Of a stretch of DNA of 64,000 bases, positions 45,844 to 55,471 are shown piece by piece. The notes beneath the pieces were generated by a model. That model ran no database searches, was not told the DNA's origin, and was given only the letters and a program-made list of their open reading frames with translations. This DNA comes from Rhizobium sp. Root708 (GTDB lineage Bacteria; Pseudomonadota; Alphaproteobacteria; Rhizobiales; Rhizobiaceae), in the NCBI RefSeq assembly GCF_001429725.1, contig NZ_LMHV01000012.1, positions 62,875-126,874 on the forward strand, given 5' to 3'. The translations under genes were made by a program, and so were the position numbers. Positions within the stretch are counted from its first letter, which is position 1. Each line of letters starts with the position of its first letter.

Positions 45844-46338
45844 TCAGGCCGCTGCCTTCTGGTTCGCAGCCGTCGTGGCGAGCTGCGTCAGCGTCTTGTC
45901 CGTCGCCGTTTCTTCCTGCAGCGTCTTGTCGAGCAGGGCAACGGCGTCCTTCTTGCCGAGCGTTTGCGCCCAGGTCTTCAGCGTGCCGTAGCGGGCAATC
46001 TCGTAATGTTCGACCGCCTGCGCCGCGGAGATCAGACCGGCATCTATCGCCGGCGAGCCCTTGAACTCCTCGATGATCTCCTCGCCCTCGGCAATGATGC
46101 CCTGGATCGCCTCGCAGGTCTTGCCCTGGGCCCGCTTGCCGACAAGTTCGAAGACTTGCTGCAGACGTTCGACGTGGCCTTCCGTCTGCTCGCGATGCTT
46201 TTCGAAGCCGGCTTTCAGCTCTTGCGATTGCGCCGCCCGCGCCATCTTCGGCAGGGCACGCAGGATCTGCCGTTCGGCAAAATAGATGTCTTTCAGCGTA
46301 TCGTAGAACAGATCGTCGAGCGTCTTTTCTTTGGCCAT
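45844..46338 (-). CDS. DUF892 ferritin-like protein (YciE/YciF type)
   Basis: A 164-residue four-helix protein beginning KEKTLDDLFYDTLKDIYFAERQIL, the family signature, with conserved Glu and His in FEKHREQTEGHVERL and VEHYEIARYGTL. The family is stress-induced and structurally ferritin-like; its biochemical role is not established. The Ala-rich end may be flexible. Preceded by GGGAAGAG. Confidence 0.88.
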   Translation of the reverse strand: MAKEKTLDDLFYDTLKDIYFAERQILRALPKMARAAQSQELKAGFEKHREQTEGHVERLQQVFELVGKRAQGKTCEAIQGIIAEGEEIIEEFKGSPAIDAGLISAAQAVEHYEIARYGTLKTWAQTLGKKDAVALLDKTLQEETATDKTLTQLATTAANQKAAA

Positions 46339-46481
46339 TGTCTCTTCCCTTGTTGTGTGGAGAACCGTGAAGCGCGGACGAAAGGGTAAGATAAGAGGAC
46401 GCTAATTGTTCCGGCAGTTTTTCGGGTTGCGCCGATCGTCAGGGAGCGCAGACTGCACCGTTCAAGCAATGGGAGCCTTGT

Positions 46482-47099
46482 GTGAAGAAACCTGGATCGA
46501 TGAAGGGCCTGGAAGAACTCGGGCGTGCGCGTCTTTCGAAGAATTTCTTCCTCCGCGATTTCCTGCACTCCGAGATCGCCGATTTCTATCGCATTCCCAA
46601 TATTCCCGAAAATCCCGATCTGGCGATCGAGGCGGGGAGGCGGCTCTGCGAGGAACTGCTGGAACCGTTGCAGGCAACCTTCGGACGGCTGCACATCCGT
46701 TCCGGCTATCGTTCGCCCGAGGTCAACCAGTTCGGCAACCGCAACAATCTCAATTGCTCGTCAAATGCCGCAACGGCCGCCGATCACATCTGGGACCTTC
46801 GCGATTTCGATGGCTGCATGGGGGCAACGGCCTGCGTCGTCGTCCCGTGGATGATCGATAATTACAGCAACGAGGAGGACTGGCAGCGGCTTGCCTGGTG
46901 GATCCACGACCATCTGCCCTATGCCGCACTCTGCTTTTTCCCGAAACTCTGGGCCTTCAACATCCAGTGGCACGAGCGGCCACGCCGTATCATCCAGAGC
47001 TATGTCAGGCCGCGCGGCATCTTGACGAAGCGGGGGATGGAAAACTGGGATGGCAGCCACTCCGGGTTCTACGAGGGCTTCCCGCCGCTCAGAAGCTGA
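46482..47099 (+). CDS. Uncharacterised protein with a peptidase M15/VanY-like pattern
   Basis: A 205-residue soluble protein with a GTG start after GGGAG. The centre reads LHIRSGYRSPEVN followed by AATAADHIWDLRD, which recalls the substrate-binding and zinc motifs of M15 D,D-peptidases (SxHxxGxAxD), although the spacing and residues are not exact. The rest, rich in Trp (WQRLAWWIHDHLP), is unfamiliar. I see no signal peptide, which argues against a wall peptidase. Its end overlaps the convergent GNAT gene by 11 bases. Confidence 0.7.
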   Translation: MKKPGSMKGLEELGRARLSKNFFLRDFLHSEIADFYRIPNIPENPDLAIEAGRRLCEELLEPLQATFGRLHIRSGYRSPEVNQFGNRNNLNCSSNAATAADHIWDLRDFDGCMGATACVVVPWMIDNYSNEEDWQRLAWWIHDHLPYAALCFFPKLWAFNIQWHERPRRIIQSYVRPRGILTKRGMENWDGSHSGFYEGFPPLRS

Positions 47100-47532
47100 T
47101 GCGGTAGCGAATGTGCCCGTCGTTTTCGACGTAGCTGTCGTAGAGCGCCCGCGCCGTCTTGTTCTGCTCGCTGGTGTGCCAGTAGAGCCGCGACCAGCCG
47201 TTCTTCCCGCAGAGCGAAACGAGGTCGTCCATCAAGGCGCGACCGACGCCCTTGCCGCGCGCGGCCGGATCGACGAAGAGGTCTTCCAGATAGCAGTCCT
47301 TGCCATGGATCCATGTCCCTTCATGCGTCAGGCTGAGCGTGAAGCCCATCACCTTGCCGTCCACTTCGGCGACGCGCATGAAGATCGCTGACGCCGGATC
47401 GAAGACCCGGCGCCATGTCGCATCGGTTATGTCAGGATCGACCGTGACCTCGTAGAAGGCGAGATAGGCGGCCCAAAGCTCGCGCCAACGCGCTTCGTCT
47501 TCGGGCTTCGCATCGCGGATCGTCACGGTCAT
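47089..47532 (-). CDS. GNAT family N-acetyltransferase
   Basis: A 147-residue acetyltransferase. The acetyl-CoA motif A is visible as DLFVDPAARGKGVGRALMDDL, preceded by the strand GFTLSLTHE. Resembles the spermidine/amino-acid acetyltransferase branch (LYWHTSEQNKTARALYDSY). Substrate unknown. It starts 13 bases after the aldo/keto reductase stop, so the two probably form an operon. Confidence 0.9.
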   Translation of the reverse strand: MTVTIRDAKPEDEARWRELWAAYLAFYEVTVDPDITDATWRRVFDPASAIFMRVAEVDGKVMGFTLSLTHEGTWIHGKDCYLEDLFVDPAARGKGVGRALMDDLVSLCGKNGWSRLYWHTSEQNKTARALYDSYVENDGHIRYRISF

Positions 47533-47545
47533 CGCATGGCTCCCG

Positions 47546-48493
47546 TCAGGCGCCCGCCTTGTCGAGCAGCGCCATCGCGTCGTCGGAGAATGAAAGTGTT
47601 GCCGACTTGGTCAGGCTGTCAAGCTGCGACAGGCTGGTGGCGCTGGCGATCGGGGCGGTCACGCCCTTCTTTCTCAGCAGCCATGCAAGCGCGATCTCGG
47701 CCGGCTTGGCGCCGGTTTCCGCCGCGACCTTGTCGAGGGCTGCGAGGATCTTCAGCCCCTTGTCGTCGAGATAGCCGGCTGCCTTGCCGCCGCGTGCCTT
47801 GCCTTCGGTATCGGCCTTGCTGCGGTACTTGCCGGAGAGGAAGCCGGCGGCAAGACTGAAATAGGTGATGACGCCGATGTCTTCCTTGACGCAGAGGTCC
47901 GCCAGAGGGCCTTCGAACGGGGCGCGGTCGTAGAGATTGTATTCCGGTTGGATGACGTCGTAGCGCGGCACGCCGGCCTTCTCGGCGGCATCGAAGGACG
48001 CCTGAAGCTGCGTGGCATCCAGATTGGAGCAACCGATCGCGCGGACCTTGCCCTGCTGCTTCAGCTTGGCAAAGGCGCCGAGTGTTTCTTCATAGGGTGT
48101 GTTCTCATCCGGCCAATGCGAGAGGTAGAGATCAATATGGTCCCTCTGCAGCCGGCGCAGCGAATCCTCGACCGCCTTCAGGATATAGGTTTCCTTCAGC
48201 GACTTGCCCTGGCCCATGTCGGAGCCGACCTTGGTGATGATCACAGCCTTGTCGCGCGAGACCTTGCCGCGCTTCAGCCACTTGCCGATGATCTCCTCGG
48301 AATCGCCCCCCTTGTTGCCCGGAACCCAGGCCGAATAGACGTCGGCCGTGTCGATCGTGTTGAACCCGGCGTCGAAGAAGGCGTCGAGAATATCGAAGGA
48401 CATCTTCTCGTCGGCGGTCCAGCCGAAGACGTTGCCGCCGAAGACGATCGGGGCGATCGAAAGGTCAGTTTTTCCAAGACGGCGCATATCCAT
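47546..48493 (-). CDS. Aldo/keto reductase (second)
   Basis: A 315-residue barrel oxidoreductase of the YajO/Kv-beta-like branch. Active-site Asp/Tyr in NTIDTADVYSAW, Lys in AVIITKVGS and His in YLSHWPDE. It is not a recent duplicate of the other aldo/keto reductase in the window, as the sequences differ widely. It precedes the GNAT gene and is divergent from the Gfo/Idh gene. Confidence 0.92.
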   Translation of the reverse strand: MDMRRLGKTDLSIAPIVFGGNVFGWTADEKMSFDILDAFFDAGFNTIDTADVYSAWVPGNKGGDSEEIIGKWLKRGKVSRDKAVIITKVGSDMGQGKSLKETYILKAVEDSLRRLQRDHIDLYLSHWPDENTPYEETLGAFAKLKQQGKVRAIGCSNLDATQLQASFDAAEKAGVPRYDVIQPEYNLYDRAPFEGPLADLCVKEDIGVITYFSLAAGFLSGKYRSKADTEGKARGGKAAGYLDDKGLKILAALDKVAAETGAKPAEIALAWLLRKKGVTAPIASATSLSQLDSLTKSATLSFSDDAMALLDKAGA

Positions 48494-48674
48494 GGCGCTC
48501 TCCTAAAGTGCTGAATTGATTGAAATCGATGACGCGACAGAACGCCGCCGGGAGGTAACCTAGCGCGGCCGTCGTGCGATGGAAACCTGCTCCTTGAATT
48601 GTGATCGCGACATTGCGCCGCCGCTGTCGCCTTACTAAGGTGCGCAAAAATCGAAACAGGAGAGGAGTGAGGCT

Positions 48675-49661
48675 ATGCTGCGTTTTGGTATTCTTTCGAC
48701 CGCGAAGATCGGCCGTGAACTCGTTGTTCCCGCCATCCAGGACGCGGAAAACTGCGTCGTGACGGCGGTTGCCAGCCGCGATCTCGGTCGAGCCCGGGAG
48801 ATGGCGGATCGTTTTTCCGTTCCGCACGCCTTCGGCTCCTATGAGGAGATGCTGGCCTCCGACAAGATCGACGCGGTCTACATCCCGCTGCCGACCTCGC
48901 AGCACGTCGAGTGGACCATCAAGGCCGCCGATGCCGGCAAGCATGTCCTCTGCGAAAAGCCGATCGCGCTGAAGGCCGATGAGATCGACAGCCTGATTGC
49001 TGCCCGCGACCGCAACAAGGTTCTCGTCACCGAGGCCTACATGGTCACCTATACGCCGGTCTGGCGGAAGGTCCGCTCGCTGATTGCGGAGGGCGCGATC
49101 GGCACGCTCTTGCATGTCCAGGGTGCGTTCACCTATTTTAACCGCGATCCCGGCAATATGCGCAATATCCCCGAGCTCGGCGGTGGTGCGCTTCCCGATA
49201 TCGGCGTCTACCCGACGATCGCAACGCGCTTCACGACCGGCAAGGAGCCGCTCCGCGTCCAGGCCGTCACCCGTCGCGATCCGGAGTTCGGCACCGACAT
49301 CTATTCCAGCGTCAAGGCCGACTTCGGCGACTTCGAACTGACCTTCTATGTCGCCACGCAGATGGCGAACCGCCAGGTCATGGTCTTCCACGGCACCGAT
49401 GGCTTCATCGAGGTGAAGTCTCCCTTCAACGCCGATCGCTGGGGCGCCGAGGAAATCGAGCTGACCAACCGCAGCCACAATGAATCGACGATCTTCCGCT
49501 TCCCGGACAGCCGTCAGTACAAGCGCGAAGCGGAAGCCTTTGCGCGGGCTGCCAAGGGTGAGAATGAAGAGATCGTGTCGCTGGAGAGCTCGAAGCTCAG
49601 CCAGAAGTTCATCGATTCGATCTATCGCGCCAGCGAGAAGGACGGCTGGGAGCCGGTCTGA
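48675..49661 (+). CDS. Gfo/Idh/MocA family NAD(P)-dependent oxidoreductase
   Basis: A 328-residue enzyme with an N-terminal Rossmann fold ([21 protein letters not shown]), the family EKP motif in [10 protein letters not shown], and a C-terminal substrate domain ([18 protein letters not shown]). It probably acts on a sugar or inositol. Its TGA abuts the stop of the convergent GtrA gene with no base between them. Confidence 0.92.
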   Translation: MLRFGILSTAKIGRELVVPAIQDAENCVVTAVASRDLGRAREMADRFSVPHAFGSYEEMLASDKIDAVYIPLPTSQHVEWTIKAADAGKHVLCEKPIALKADEIDSLIAARDRNKVLVTEAYMVTYTPVWRKVRSLIAEGAIGTLLHVQGAFTYFNRDPGNMRNIPELGGGALPDIGVYPTIATRFTTGKEPLRVQAVTRRDPEFGTDIYSSVKADFGDFELTFYVATQMANRQVMVFHGTDGFIEVKSPFNADRWGAEEIELTNRSHNESTIFRFPDSRQYKREAEAFARAAKGENEEIVSLESSKLSQKFIDSIYRASEKDGWEPV

Positions 49662-50039
49662 TCAGTCGCCTCGGAAGACGAAGCGGGAATAGCCGAAGAA
49701 GCTGAAAAGCGTGGATGCGGCGGTGGAAAGAACCATCGCCGCCAGCGGCTGCAGGTCGGGCAGCCGCAGCAGCAGCGCCGAATAGAGCCCATAGTTCACC
49801 AGCGCCGCCGTCACCCCGACGGAGCCGTAGCGAAATCCTTCGACCGCCAGCGAATGACGGGACGGCTCGAAGGTGAATGTGCGGTTGAAAACCCACGTCG
49901 TCGCCATCGCTGCGGCGATCGCAATCAGCCTGGAGATGAATGGCCCGAGCGTCGTCAGATGCAGCAACAGGCTGAGCAGGCCGGCATCGACCACGAAGCC
50001 GAGGCCGCCGGCCATGCCAAAGCGCAAGAGCTTTCTCAT
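49662..50039 (-). CDS. GtrA family membrane protein
   Basis: A 125-residue protein with four predicted membrane spans and the family features FGMAGGLGFVVDAG and TWVFNRTFTF. GtrA proteins are proposed to flip undecaprenyl-phosphate-linked sugars across the inner membrane. The start overlaps the GT2 stop by 4 bases, so the two are coupled. Confidence 0.9.
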   Translation of the reverse strand: MRKLLRFGMAGGLGFVVDAGLLSLLLHLTTLGPFISRLIAIAAAMATTWVFNRTFTFEPSRHSLAVEGFRYGSVGVTAALVNYGLYSALLLRLPDLQPLAAMVLSTAASTLFSFFGYSRFVFRGD

Positions 50040-51049
50040 GCCGCGTCCGTCTTCCGGGCGCGGGGAATGTGGATCGCCGCGTCATCGGATGTCGTCACGA
50101 CCTGCTCGGCGATAAGCTGTTTCGAAAGACCCATGTAGTGGATCCGAAGCTGCTCGGCGCGGGCGCGGGAAACGGAGTCGAGAATGACGCCAGCCGTGAA
50201 CATCATGAAGGATACCATCATCAGCGCCATCGATAGCACCCATGTCGGCATACGGCTGACGAGGCCGGTCTGGAAGTATTCGGCGAGCACCGGTGTCATG
50301 AAGACAAGGCTGCCGGCCATGAAGACGCCGCTGATGATGCTGAAGAAGGCGAAGGGTCGCGTTTCCTTCATCAGCATCGCAAACATCCAGAGGATCTTGG
50401 CGCCATCCTTGAAGGTCGAAAGCTTCGAGTGCGATCCCTCGGGCCGGCGGCCGTAGTCCAGCTCCAGTTCGGTTACCGGCAGCTTCAGCCGCGAGGCATG
50501 CACCGACATCTCGGTCTCGATCTCGAACCCGCCGGAAACGGCCGGAAAGCTCTTCACGAAACGGCGCGAGAACACGCGGTAGCCCGAGAAGATGTCGGTA
50601 AAATCAGGCCCGAAAATCGCGCGGTAGAGAACGTTGAAGATGCGGTTTCCGAACGCATGGCCCTGGCGCCCCGCGTCGGCATGGACGCCGCGGCGCGTCC
50701 CCACGACCATGTCGGATCGCTCGGTCAGCATCGTGCGGATCAGTTCTTCCGCATCGTCAGGCGAATAGGTGCCGTCGCCGTCGGCCATCAGGTAGATGTC
50801 GGCATCGATATCGGCGAACATGCGGCGGACGACATGGCCCTTGCCCTGGCGTCGCTCGCGAACGACGTGGGCGCCGGCGAGCATCGCATGCAGCGCCGTC
50901 CCGTCAATCGAGTTGTTGTCGTAAACGTAGATGCGCGCATCCGGCAGAGCGGCACGGAAGCCGCGCACGACATCGGTTATCGTCGCCGCCTCGTTGTAGC
51001 AGGGTAACAGCACTGCAACGCTCATCGTGTCGTTACGCGATCCAATCAT
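50036..51049 (-). CDS. GT2 family glycosyltransferase with C-terminal membrane spans (GtrB/DPM1-like)
   Basis: A 337-residue enzyme. The catalytic domain begins VAVLLPCYNEAATITDVV, with the DGDGTY metal motif and FSGYRVFSRRF later, and two C-terminal membrane helices (FAFFSIISGVFMAGSLVF, LSMALMMVSFMMF). It probably moves a sugar from a nucleotide donor to a polyprenyl phosphate. AGGA precedes the ATG at 51049; the ATG at 51025 is an alternative. Confidence 0.9.
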   Translation of the reverse strand: MIGSRNDTMSVAVLLPCYNEAATITDVVRGFRAALPDARIYVYDNNSIDGTALHAMLAGAHVVRERRQGKGHVVRRMFADIDADIYLMADGDGTYSPDDAEELIRTMLTERSDMVVGTRRGVHADAGRQGHAFGNRIFNVLYRAIFGPDFTDIFSGYRVFSRRFVKSFPAVSGGFEIETEMSVHASRLKLPVTELELDYGRRPEGSHSKLSTFKDGAKILWMFAMLMKETRPFAFFSIISGVFMAGSLVFMTPVLAEYFQTGLVSRMPTWVLSMALMMVSFMMFTAGVILDSVSRARAEQLRIHYMGLSKQLIAEQVVTTSDDAAIHIPRARKTDAA

Positions 51050-51177
51050 TGGTCCTACCCGTCGCGAGAAATTCGACGAAGTCTAGACGTCGGCCGTTAA
51101 CAAGTAGCTATATCGCGCTGCTTTTGGCGGTCTTTTACGGTTTCTTGATATGCGGCCCCTAAGGTCGTCCAAACTCA

Positions 51178-53028
51178 ATGATGAGACCGCTGATGGCGAC
51201 ATTTGCTCCGATGATTGGTTCACCACCCGTGTCGCTTGGTAGCCGGATAAGGCAGGCATTCAAGAGGCTTTGGCCGTCGGTGCTGTTCTACAGCCTTGTC
51301 ACTATGGTCGTCATCCTGGCTCTGAAGATTCCGAATGCGAAGGATTACGTCGGCGCCGACAATGACGACGGAATGCGGCTCGTCGAAGTTCGCGATTTCC
51401 TGAACGGCCAGGGCTGGTTCGATCTGATGCAGTATCGCATGGGGTTGGGCTCCGGCACGCTCATGCATTGGTCGCGGCTGATCGATCTGCCGATCGCCGG
51501 CCTGATCAAGTTCTTCGGCCTGTTTCTTGCGCCGGAGCGCGCGGAAGCGGCAGCTCTGCTGGTCTGGCCGCTCTCGCTGATCATACCGAGCCTGTGGGCT
51601 ATGGCTGTTGCCGGAAGGCGCGTCGGCGGCCTGCTCGGAATGCACATAGCGCTGACCTTCTCCGTGTTTCTGTTGATCACCAGTAACCGTTTTCTCCCCG
51701 GATCGATCGATCACCACAATGCGCAGTTCGCGCTCGTCGCGATCATGACGGCGATGCTTCTCGACGAAAAACACGGTGCGTGGAGCTATGCCGCTGCGGG
51801 TCTGGCAGCGGCTGTTGCGATCGCCATCGGCGCCGAGACGACCCCCTTTGTCGCGGCGGTCTGCCTGATTGTTGCCATTGCCTGGGCATGGGAAGGGGAG
51901 GCTTATGCGACGGCCGCGAAGTCTTTCGGCCTGACGCTTGCGCTGTCGATCAGCGTTCTCTTCTTCGGAACGGTGCCGCCACGGCTTTACTCGGCGGTGA
52001 CCTGCGACAACCTCTCGCTCGGCTATTACAGCCTTGCCGCGATCGGAGGCGGGCTGCTGCTTGCCAGCGCCACCCTGGCCAGCCGCTATCGCCGCTCTGT
52101 TCGTTTCTTGGTTCTCGGCGGCGTCGGCATTGCCGTCCTGGGGTCGGCGATCTCCATCGCTCCGCAGTGCCTGCACAATCCGCTCGCGGACCTTGATCCG
52201 ATGCTGGTGGATCTCTGGCTCAACAATGTGCAGGAGGCGCAATCGATCTTCGGTGCCAACCGGCAGGATACCTATACACTCGGGTATTTCTACGCCACCG
52301 GCCTGTTCGCGCTCGCCGTCTGCATCTTCCGCCTGGCGTATGGCGATCGGGTTCGCATCCACCTTGTCCTGCTTTGCCTACTTTTCGTCAGCTGGGGCAT
52401 TGCGGCAGTGCAGGTTCGCGGTTCGCCATTCTCGAATCTCGTGGCGATTTTCCCGCTCACTTTGCTGATTATCGATATGCGTCGCGTATCGAACGGAGAC
52501 CGCGAAAACGTCGTTGCGGCATTCTTCTATATCGCAACCGTTCTTCTGAGCGTCGCGACGGTCTGGGGCTTTGCCGGCGGCTTGATTGGAAGCCGGTTGA
52601 GCACCGGTTACACCGATCCGACCGACGATATCGACAAGCGCTCCTGCTCGTCGCGGACAACAATCGCGCCATTGGTGGATCTCCCCGCCGGCCTGGTGGT
52701 TGGCCCGTCGGACATGGGTGTTTCGATCCTTCGATTTACCGGCAATCGCATCCTCTCGGCGCCCTATCACCGCAATCAGGGTGGCATGCTGACGGAGATG
52801 CACATCGGCCTTGCTCCGCCGAAGGAGGCCGAAGCCTTCCTGCGCGGCACGGGCGTCACCGTGCTCGCCTTCTGCTCCGAGAACCCTCAGACCGCCGAAA
52901 TCGCCAAGATCAAGCCGGATGGGCTCTATGCGCAGTTGGAAAAGGGCAATGTGCCTGATTACCTGCAGGCGTTGCCGAGACCGGATGGATCACCGGTGCA
53001 GTTCTTCCGTTACGTCGGAAGCAACTGA
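51178..53028 (+). CDS. Large polytopic membrane protein, GT-C-type glycosyltransferase-like
   Basis: A 616-residue protein with about ten membrane spans through residue 480 and a soluble C-terminal domain. The first periplasmic loop reads VGADNDDGMRLVEVRDFLNGQGW, an acidic loop as in GT-C enzymes that use lipid-linked sugars, then LMHWSRLIDLP. I cannot name the family. Its place beside, and divergent from, GtrA and a GtrB-like GT2 suggests it transfers the flipped sugar to an envelope target. Confidence 0.75.
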   Translation: MMRPLMATFAPMIGSPPVSLGSRIRQAFKRLWPSVLFYSLVTMVVILALKIPNAKDYVGADNDDGMRLVEVRDFLNGQGWFDLMQYRMGLGSGTLMHWSRLIDLPIAGLIKFFGLFLAPERAEAAALLVWPLSLIIPSLWAMAVAGRRVGGLLGMHIALTFSVFLLITSNRFLPGSIDHHNAQFALVAIMTAMLLDEKHGAWSYAAAGLAAAVAIAIGAETTPFVAAVCLIVAIAWAWEGEAYATAAKSFGLTLALSISVLFFGTVPPRLYSAVTCDNLSLGYYSLAAIGGGLLLASATLASRYRRSVRFLVLGGVGIAVLGSAISIAPQCLHNPLADLDPMLVDLWLNNVQEAQSIFGANRQDTYTLGYFYATGLFALAVCIFRLAYGDRVRIHLVLLCLLFVSWGIAAVQVRGSPFSNLVAIFPLTLLIIDMRRVSNGDRENVVAAFFYIATVLLSVATVWGFAGGLIGSRLSTGYTDPTDDIDKRSCSSRTTIAPLVDLPAGLVVGPSDMGVSILRFTGNRILSAPYHRNQGGMLTEMHIGLAPPKEAEAFLRGTGVTVLAFCSENPQTAEIAKIKPDGLYAQLEKGNVPDYLQALPRPDGSPVQFFRYVGSN

Positions 53029-53031
53029 GGC

Positions 53032-53274
53032 TCAGACGAAACGCGCGCGAGCCCGGGCGCGTTCGAGGACGTGGATGCCGAAGAGGCCGGCGAGCAGGCT
53101 GAAATTGTAGGAAACGAGCGCCAGCGCGAAGGACAGGAACGACGCTGCCGCCGGTGACGTGAAGACCGCCGCGACATAGACTACACAGACCAGAAAACCG
53201 ACAACGACCATCGAGACCACGGAGCGCATCGGTGCTGTGGCAAGTCCAAGGGCAATGGCTGTAAGAGCGATCAT
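53032..53274 (-). CDS. Small hypothetical membrane protein
   Basis: An 80-residue protein with two to three hydrophobic segments (VVSMVVVGFLVCVVYVAAVF and FLSFALALVSYNFSLLAGLFGI) and a basic Arg-rich end. I do not recognise it. AGGAG precedes the ATG. It is convergent with the GT-C-like gene, 3 bases apart. Confidence 0.7.
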   Translation of the reverse strand: MIALTAIALGLATAPMRSVVSMVVVGFLVCVVYVAAVFTSPAAASFLSFALALVSYNFSLLAGLFGIHVLERARARARFV

Positions 53275-53409
53275 TCGACATCTCCTGAGTCGCGGTCAGT
53301 ATATGGCCTGCACCTTTTAGGAACAATTAATGTACCGGGCTATCCCCATATTACTGGATAGACAGTGCCGTTACGGTTGTAATGCGTAGCGGCACTATTT
53401 TGTTCTCCG

Positions 53410-53673
53410 TTAGACTAAGCCTATGATATTTCCGGCTGTTGTCCCGGTTTGATGGATGCGCGATACTCGCAGAGGCAGCAAGGCGCTATCGGCCACCGCG
53501 TCGAAGGTCAGGACGCCTCCGGAAGCCATGGTCACGGTCAGCATTCCGCCCGTGCCGACGAAAAGCGCGCGGGTCGTCTCGGCAAGATCTGTGTCGTCGT
53601 TGGGGGTGACGGCAAAGCCGGAGCTGGCGGGACCGCTAAGCGAGGGCGCATGCGAGGCGAAGCGATCGGACAT
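53410..53673 (-). CDS. Orphan spike base protein, RCAP_rcc01079 (gene transfer agent) type
   Basis: An 87-residue protein, MSDRFASHAPSLSGPASSGFAVTPND at its start in short motifs, then TTRALFVGTGGMLTVTMASGGVLTF and a final beta segment. The pattern matches the small spike-base protein family of the Rhodobacter gene transfer agent, which recurs in rhizobia. No capsid, tail or terminase gene lies nearby, so the gene is alone. AAGGAG precedes the ATG. Confidence 0.72.
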   Translation of the reverse strand: MSDRFASHAPSLSGPASSGFAVTPNDDTDLAETTRALFVGTGGMLTVTMASGGVLTFDAVADSALLPLRVSRIHQTGTTAGNIIGLV

Positions 53674-53872
53674 CTGAGGGGCTCCTTGTGTTGAGAAGAC
53701 CCATCATGCGGTGCGCATCGGAATGCGGGGAAACAGCTCGCCGGCGCGAAGGTCCGCGATCTTGCTAACGATCTGAAATCGATGATTTTCCGTCTGGAAT
53801 GAGGCGTTAACGGCGCGAGAAACGTCCCCGCCTGGGGCTGCTCTTTCCCGACGCTTCGGCTAGAACAATGGC

Positions 53873-55471
53873 ATGAGCAGCATCTTCGAGAGCGATTCGC
53901 CGACCAATCTCAGCGCCTATTCGGTGTCCGAACTGTCGGGCTCGATCAAGCGTACGGTCGAAACGGCATTCGACCAGGTGCGCGTGCGCGGCGAAATCTC
54001 CGGCTATCGCGGACCGCATTCGTCCGGCCATGCCTATTTCTCGATGAAGGACGACCGCGCCCGCATCGACGCCGTTATCTGGAAGGGCACCTTCTCGAAG
54101 CTGAAATTCCGCCCCGAGGAGGGGATGGAAGTCATCGCCACCGGCAAGGTCACCACTTTTCCCGGCTCGTCCAAGTACCAGATCGTCATCGAAACGCTGG
54201 AGCCCGCCGGTGCCGGCGCCCTGATGGCGCTGATCGAGGAGCGGAAACGAAAGCTCGGTGCCGAAGGCCTGTTCGATCCCGCGAGCAAGCGCCGCCTGCC
54301 GTTCATGCCGCGGGTGATCGGCGTCGTGACCTCGCCGACCGGCGCGGTTATCCGGGACATCCTCCACCGCATCTCCGACCGCTTTCCTGTCCATGTCCTC
54401 GTTTGGCCGGTCAAGGTGCAGGGTGAAGGATCGGGCGAGGAGGTCGCCAATGCCATCCGTGGCTTCAACAGCCTGGCGCCCGGCGCCGATCTGCCACGGC
54501 CCGATGTGTTGATCGTCGCGCGCGGAGGCGGCAGCCTTGAGGACCTCTGGAGCTTCAACGACGAGATCGTCGTGCGCGCCACGGCGGAAAGCGATATTCC
54601 GCTGATTTCGGCAGTCGGCCACGAGACCGACTGGACCCTGATCGACTACGCCGCCGACGTGCGTGCCCCGACGCCGACGGGGGCTGCCGAGATGGCGGTT
54701 CCGGTCAGGGCGGAGCTGGAAGCGCAGGTGACCGCTCTGGCGGCGCGCCATCGCGGCTGCATCAACCGGCAGATGGATCATCGTCGTCAATCGGTGCGCG
54801 CGCTGATGCGTGCCTTGCCCTCGCTGGACCAGTTGCTGGCGCTTCCGCGTCGCCGGTTCGATGAAGCGGCGACCGCCCTCGGCAGGGGGATGGAGCTCAA
54901 CACCATCAACAAGCGCCGGAGTTTCGAAAGGGCAGCGGCGCATCTCAGGCCCGATGTTCTGTCGAACCGGATCGGCGAACGGCGACAGCTGCTCACCGAT
55001 CGCATGGCGCGCGCCGAGCGAATGGTGGAACGGCTGGTTGATCGTTCGAAGGCCCGCATCGATCGCGCCGATGCGATCTTTGCGTCGCTGCCGGCACGGC
55101 TGATGACCCAGACGGCCCGCATGCGCGATCGGCTGGGCAATCTGGCGCGGCATGGCGATACGGCCGTCCGCCACAAGCTGACGCGCGCCCGCGCCGAACT
55201 TGTCGGGCATGATCGCGTGCTGCAGTCTCTGTCCTACAAGAATGTTCTGAAGCGCGGCTATGCCGTCATCCGGGACGAGGATAACCATCCCTTGTCGCAG
55301 GCCGCGATGCTGGCGCCTGACATGAACATCTCGATCGAGTTCGCGGATGGTCGCATCGACGCCGTCACACGCGATGGCGACGACGTGCCGGCGCCTGCGA
55401 GAAAGCGGCCGGCAAAGCCCGCCGACACCGGCGATCCCGTGGCTCCGCCGAAGCAGGGTAGCCTCTTCTAG
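53873..55471 (+). CDS. xseA: Exodeoxyribonuclease VII large subunit
   Basis: A 532-residue nuclease subunit. The N-terminal OB fold ([25 protein letters not shown]) binds DNA; the catalytic domain has [16 protein letters not shown] and [17 protein letters not shown], followed by the long coiled-coil region (about 270-440). It degrades single-stranded DNA with XseB, which is not in the window. Full length. The next gene follows with no gap. Confidence 0.96.
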   Translation: MSSIFESDSPTNLSAYSVSELSGSIKRTVETAFDQVRVRGEISGYRGPHSSGHAYFSMKDDRARIDAVIWKGTFSKLKFRPEEGMEVIATGKVTTFPGSSKYQIVIETLEPAGAGALMALIEERKRKLGAEGLFDPASKRRLPFMPRVIGVVTSPTGAVIRDILHRISDRFPVHVLVWPVKVQGEGSGEEVANAIRGFNSLAPGADLPRPDVLIVARGGGSLEDLWSFNDEIVVRATAESDIPLISAVGHETDWTLIDYAADVRAPTPTGAAEMAVPVRAELEAQVTALAARHRGCINRQMDHRRQSVRALMRALPSLDQLLALPRRRFDEAATALGRGMELNTINKRRSFERAAAHLRPDVLSNRIGERRQLLTDRMARAERMVERLVDRSKARIDRADAIFASLPARLMTQTARMRDRLGNLARHGDTAVRHKLTRARAELVGHDRVLQSLSYKNVLKRGYAVIRDEDNHPLSQAAMLAPDMNISIEFADGRIDAVTRDGDDVPAPARKRPAKPADTGDPVAPPKQGSLF

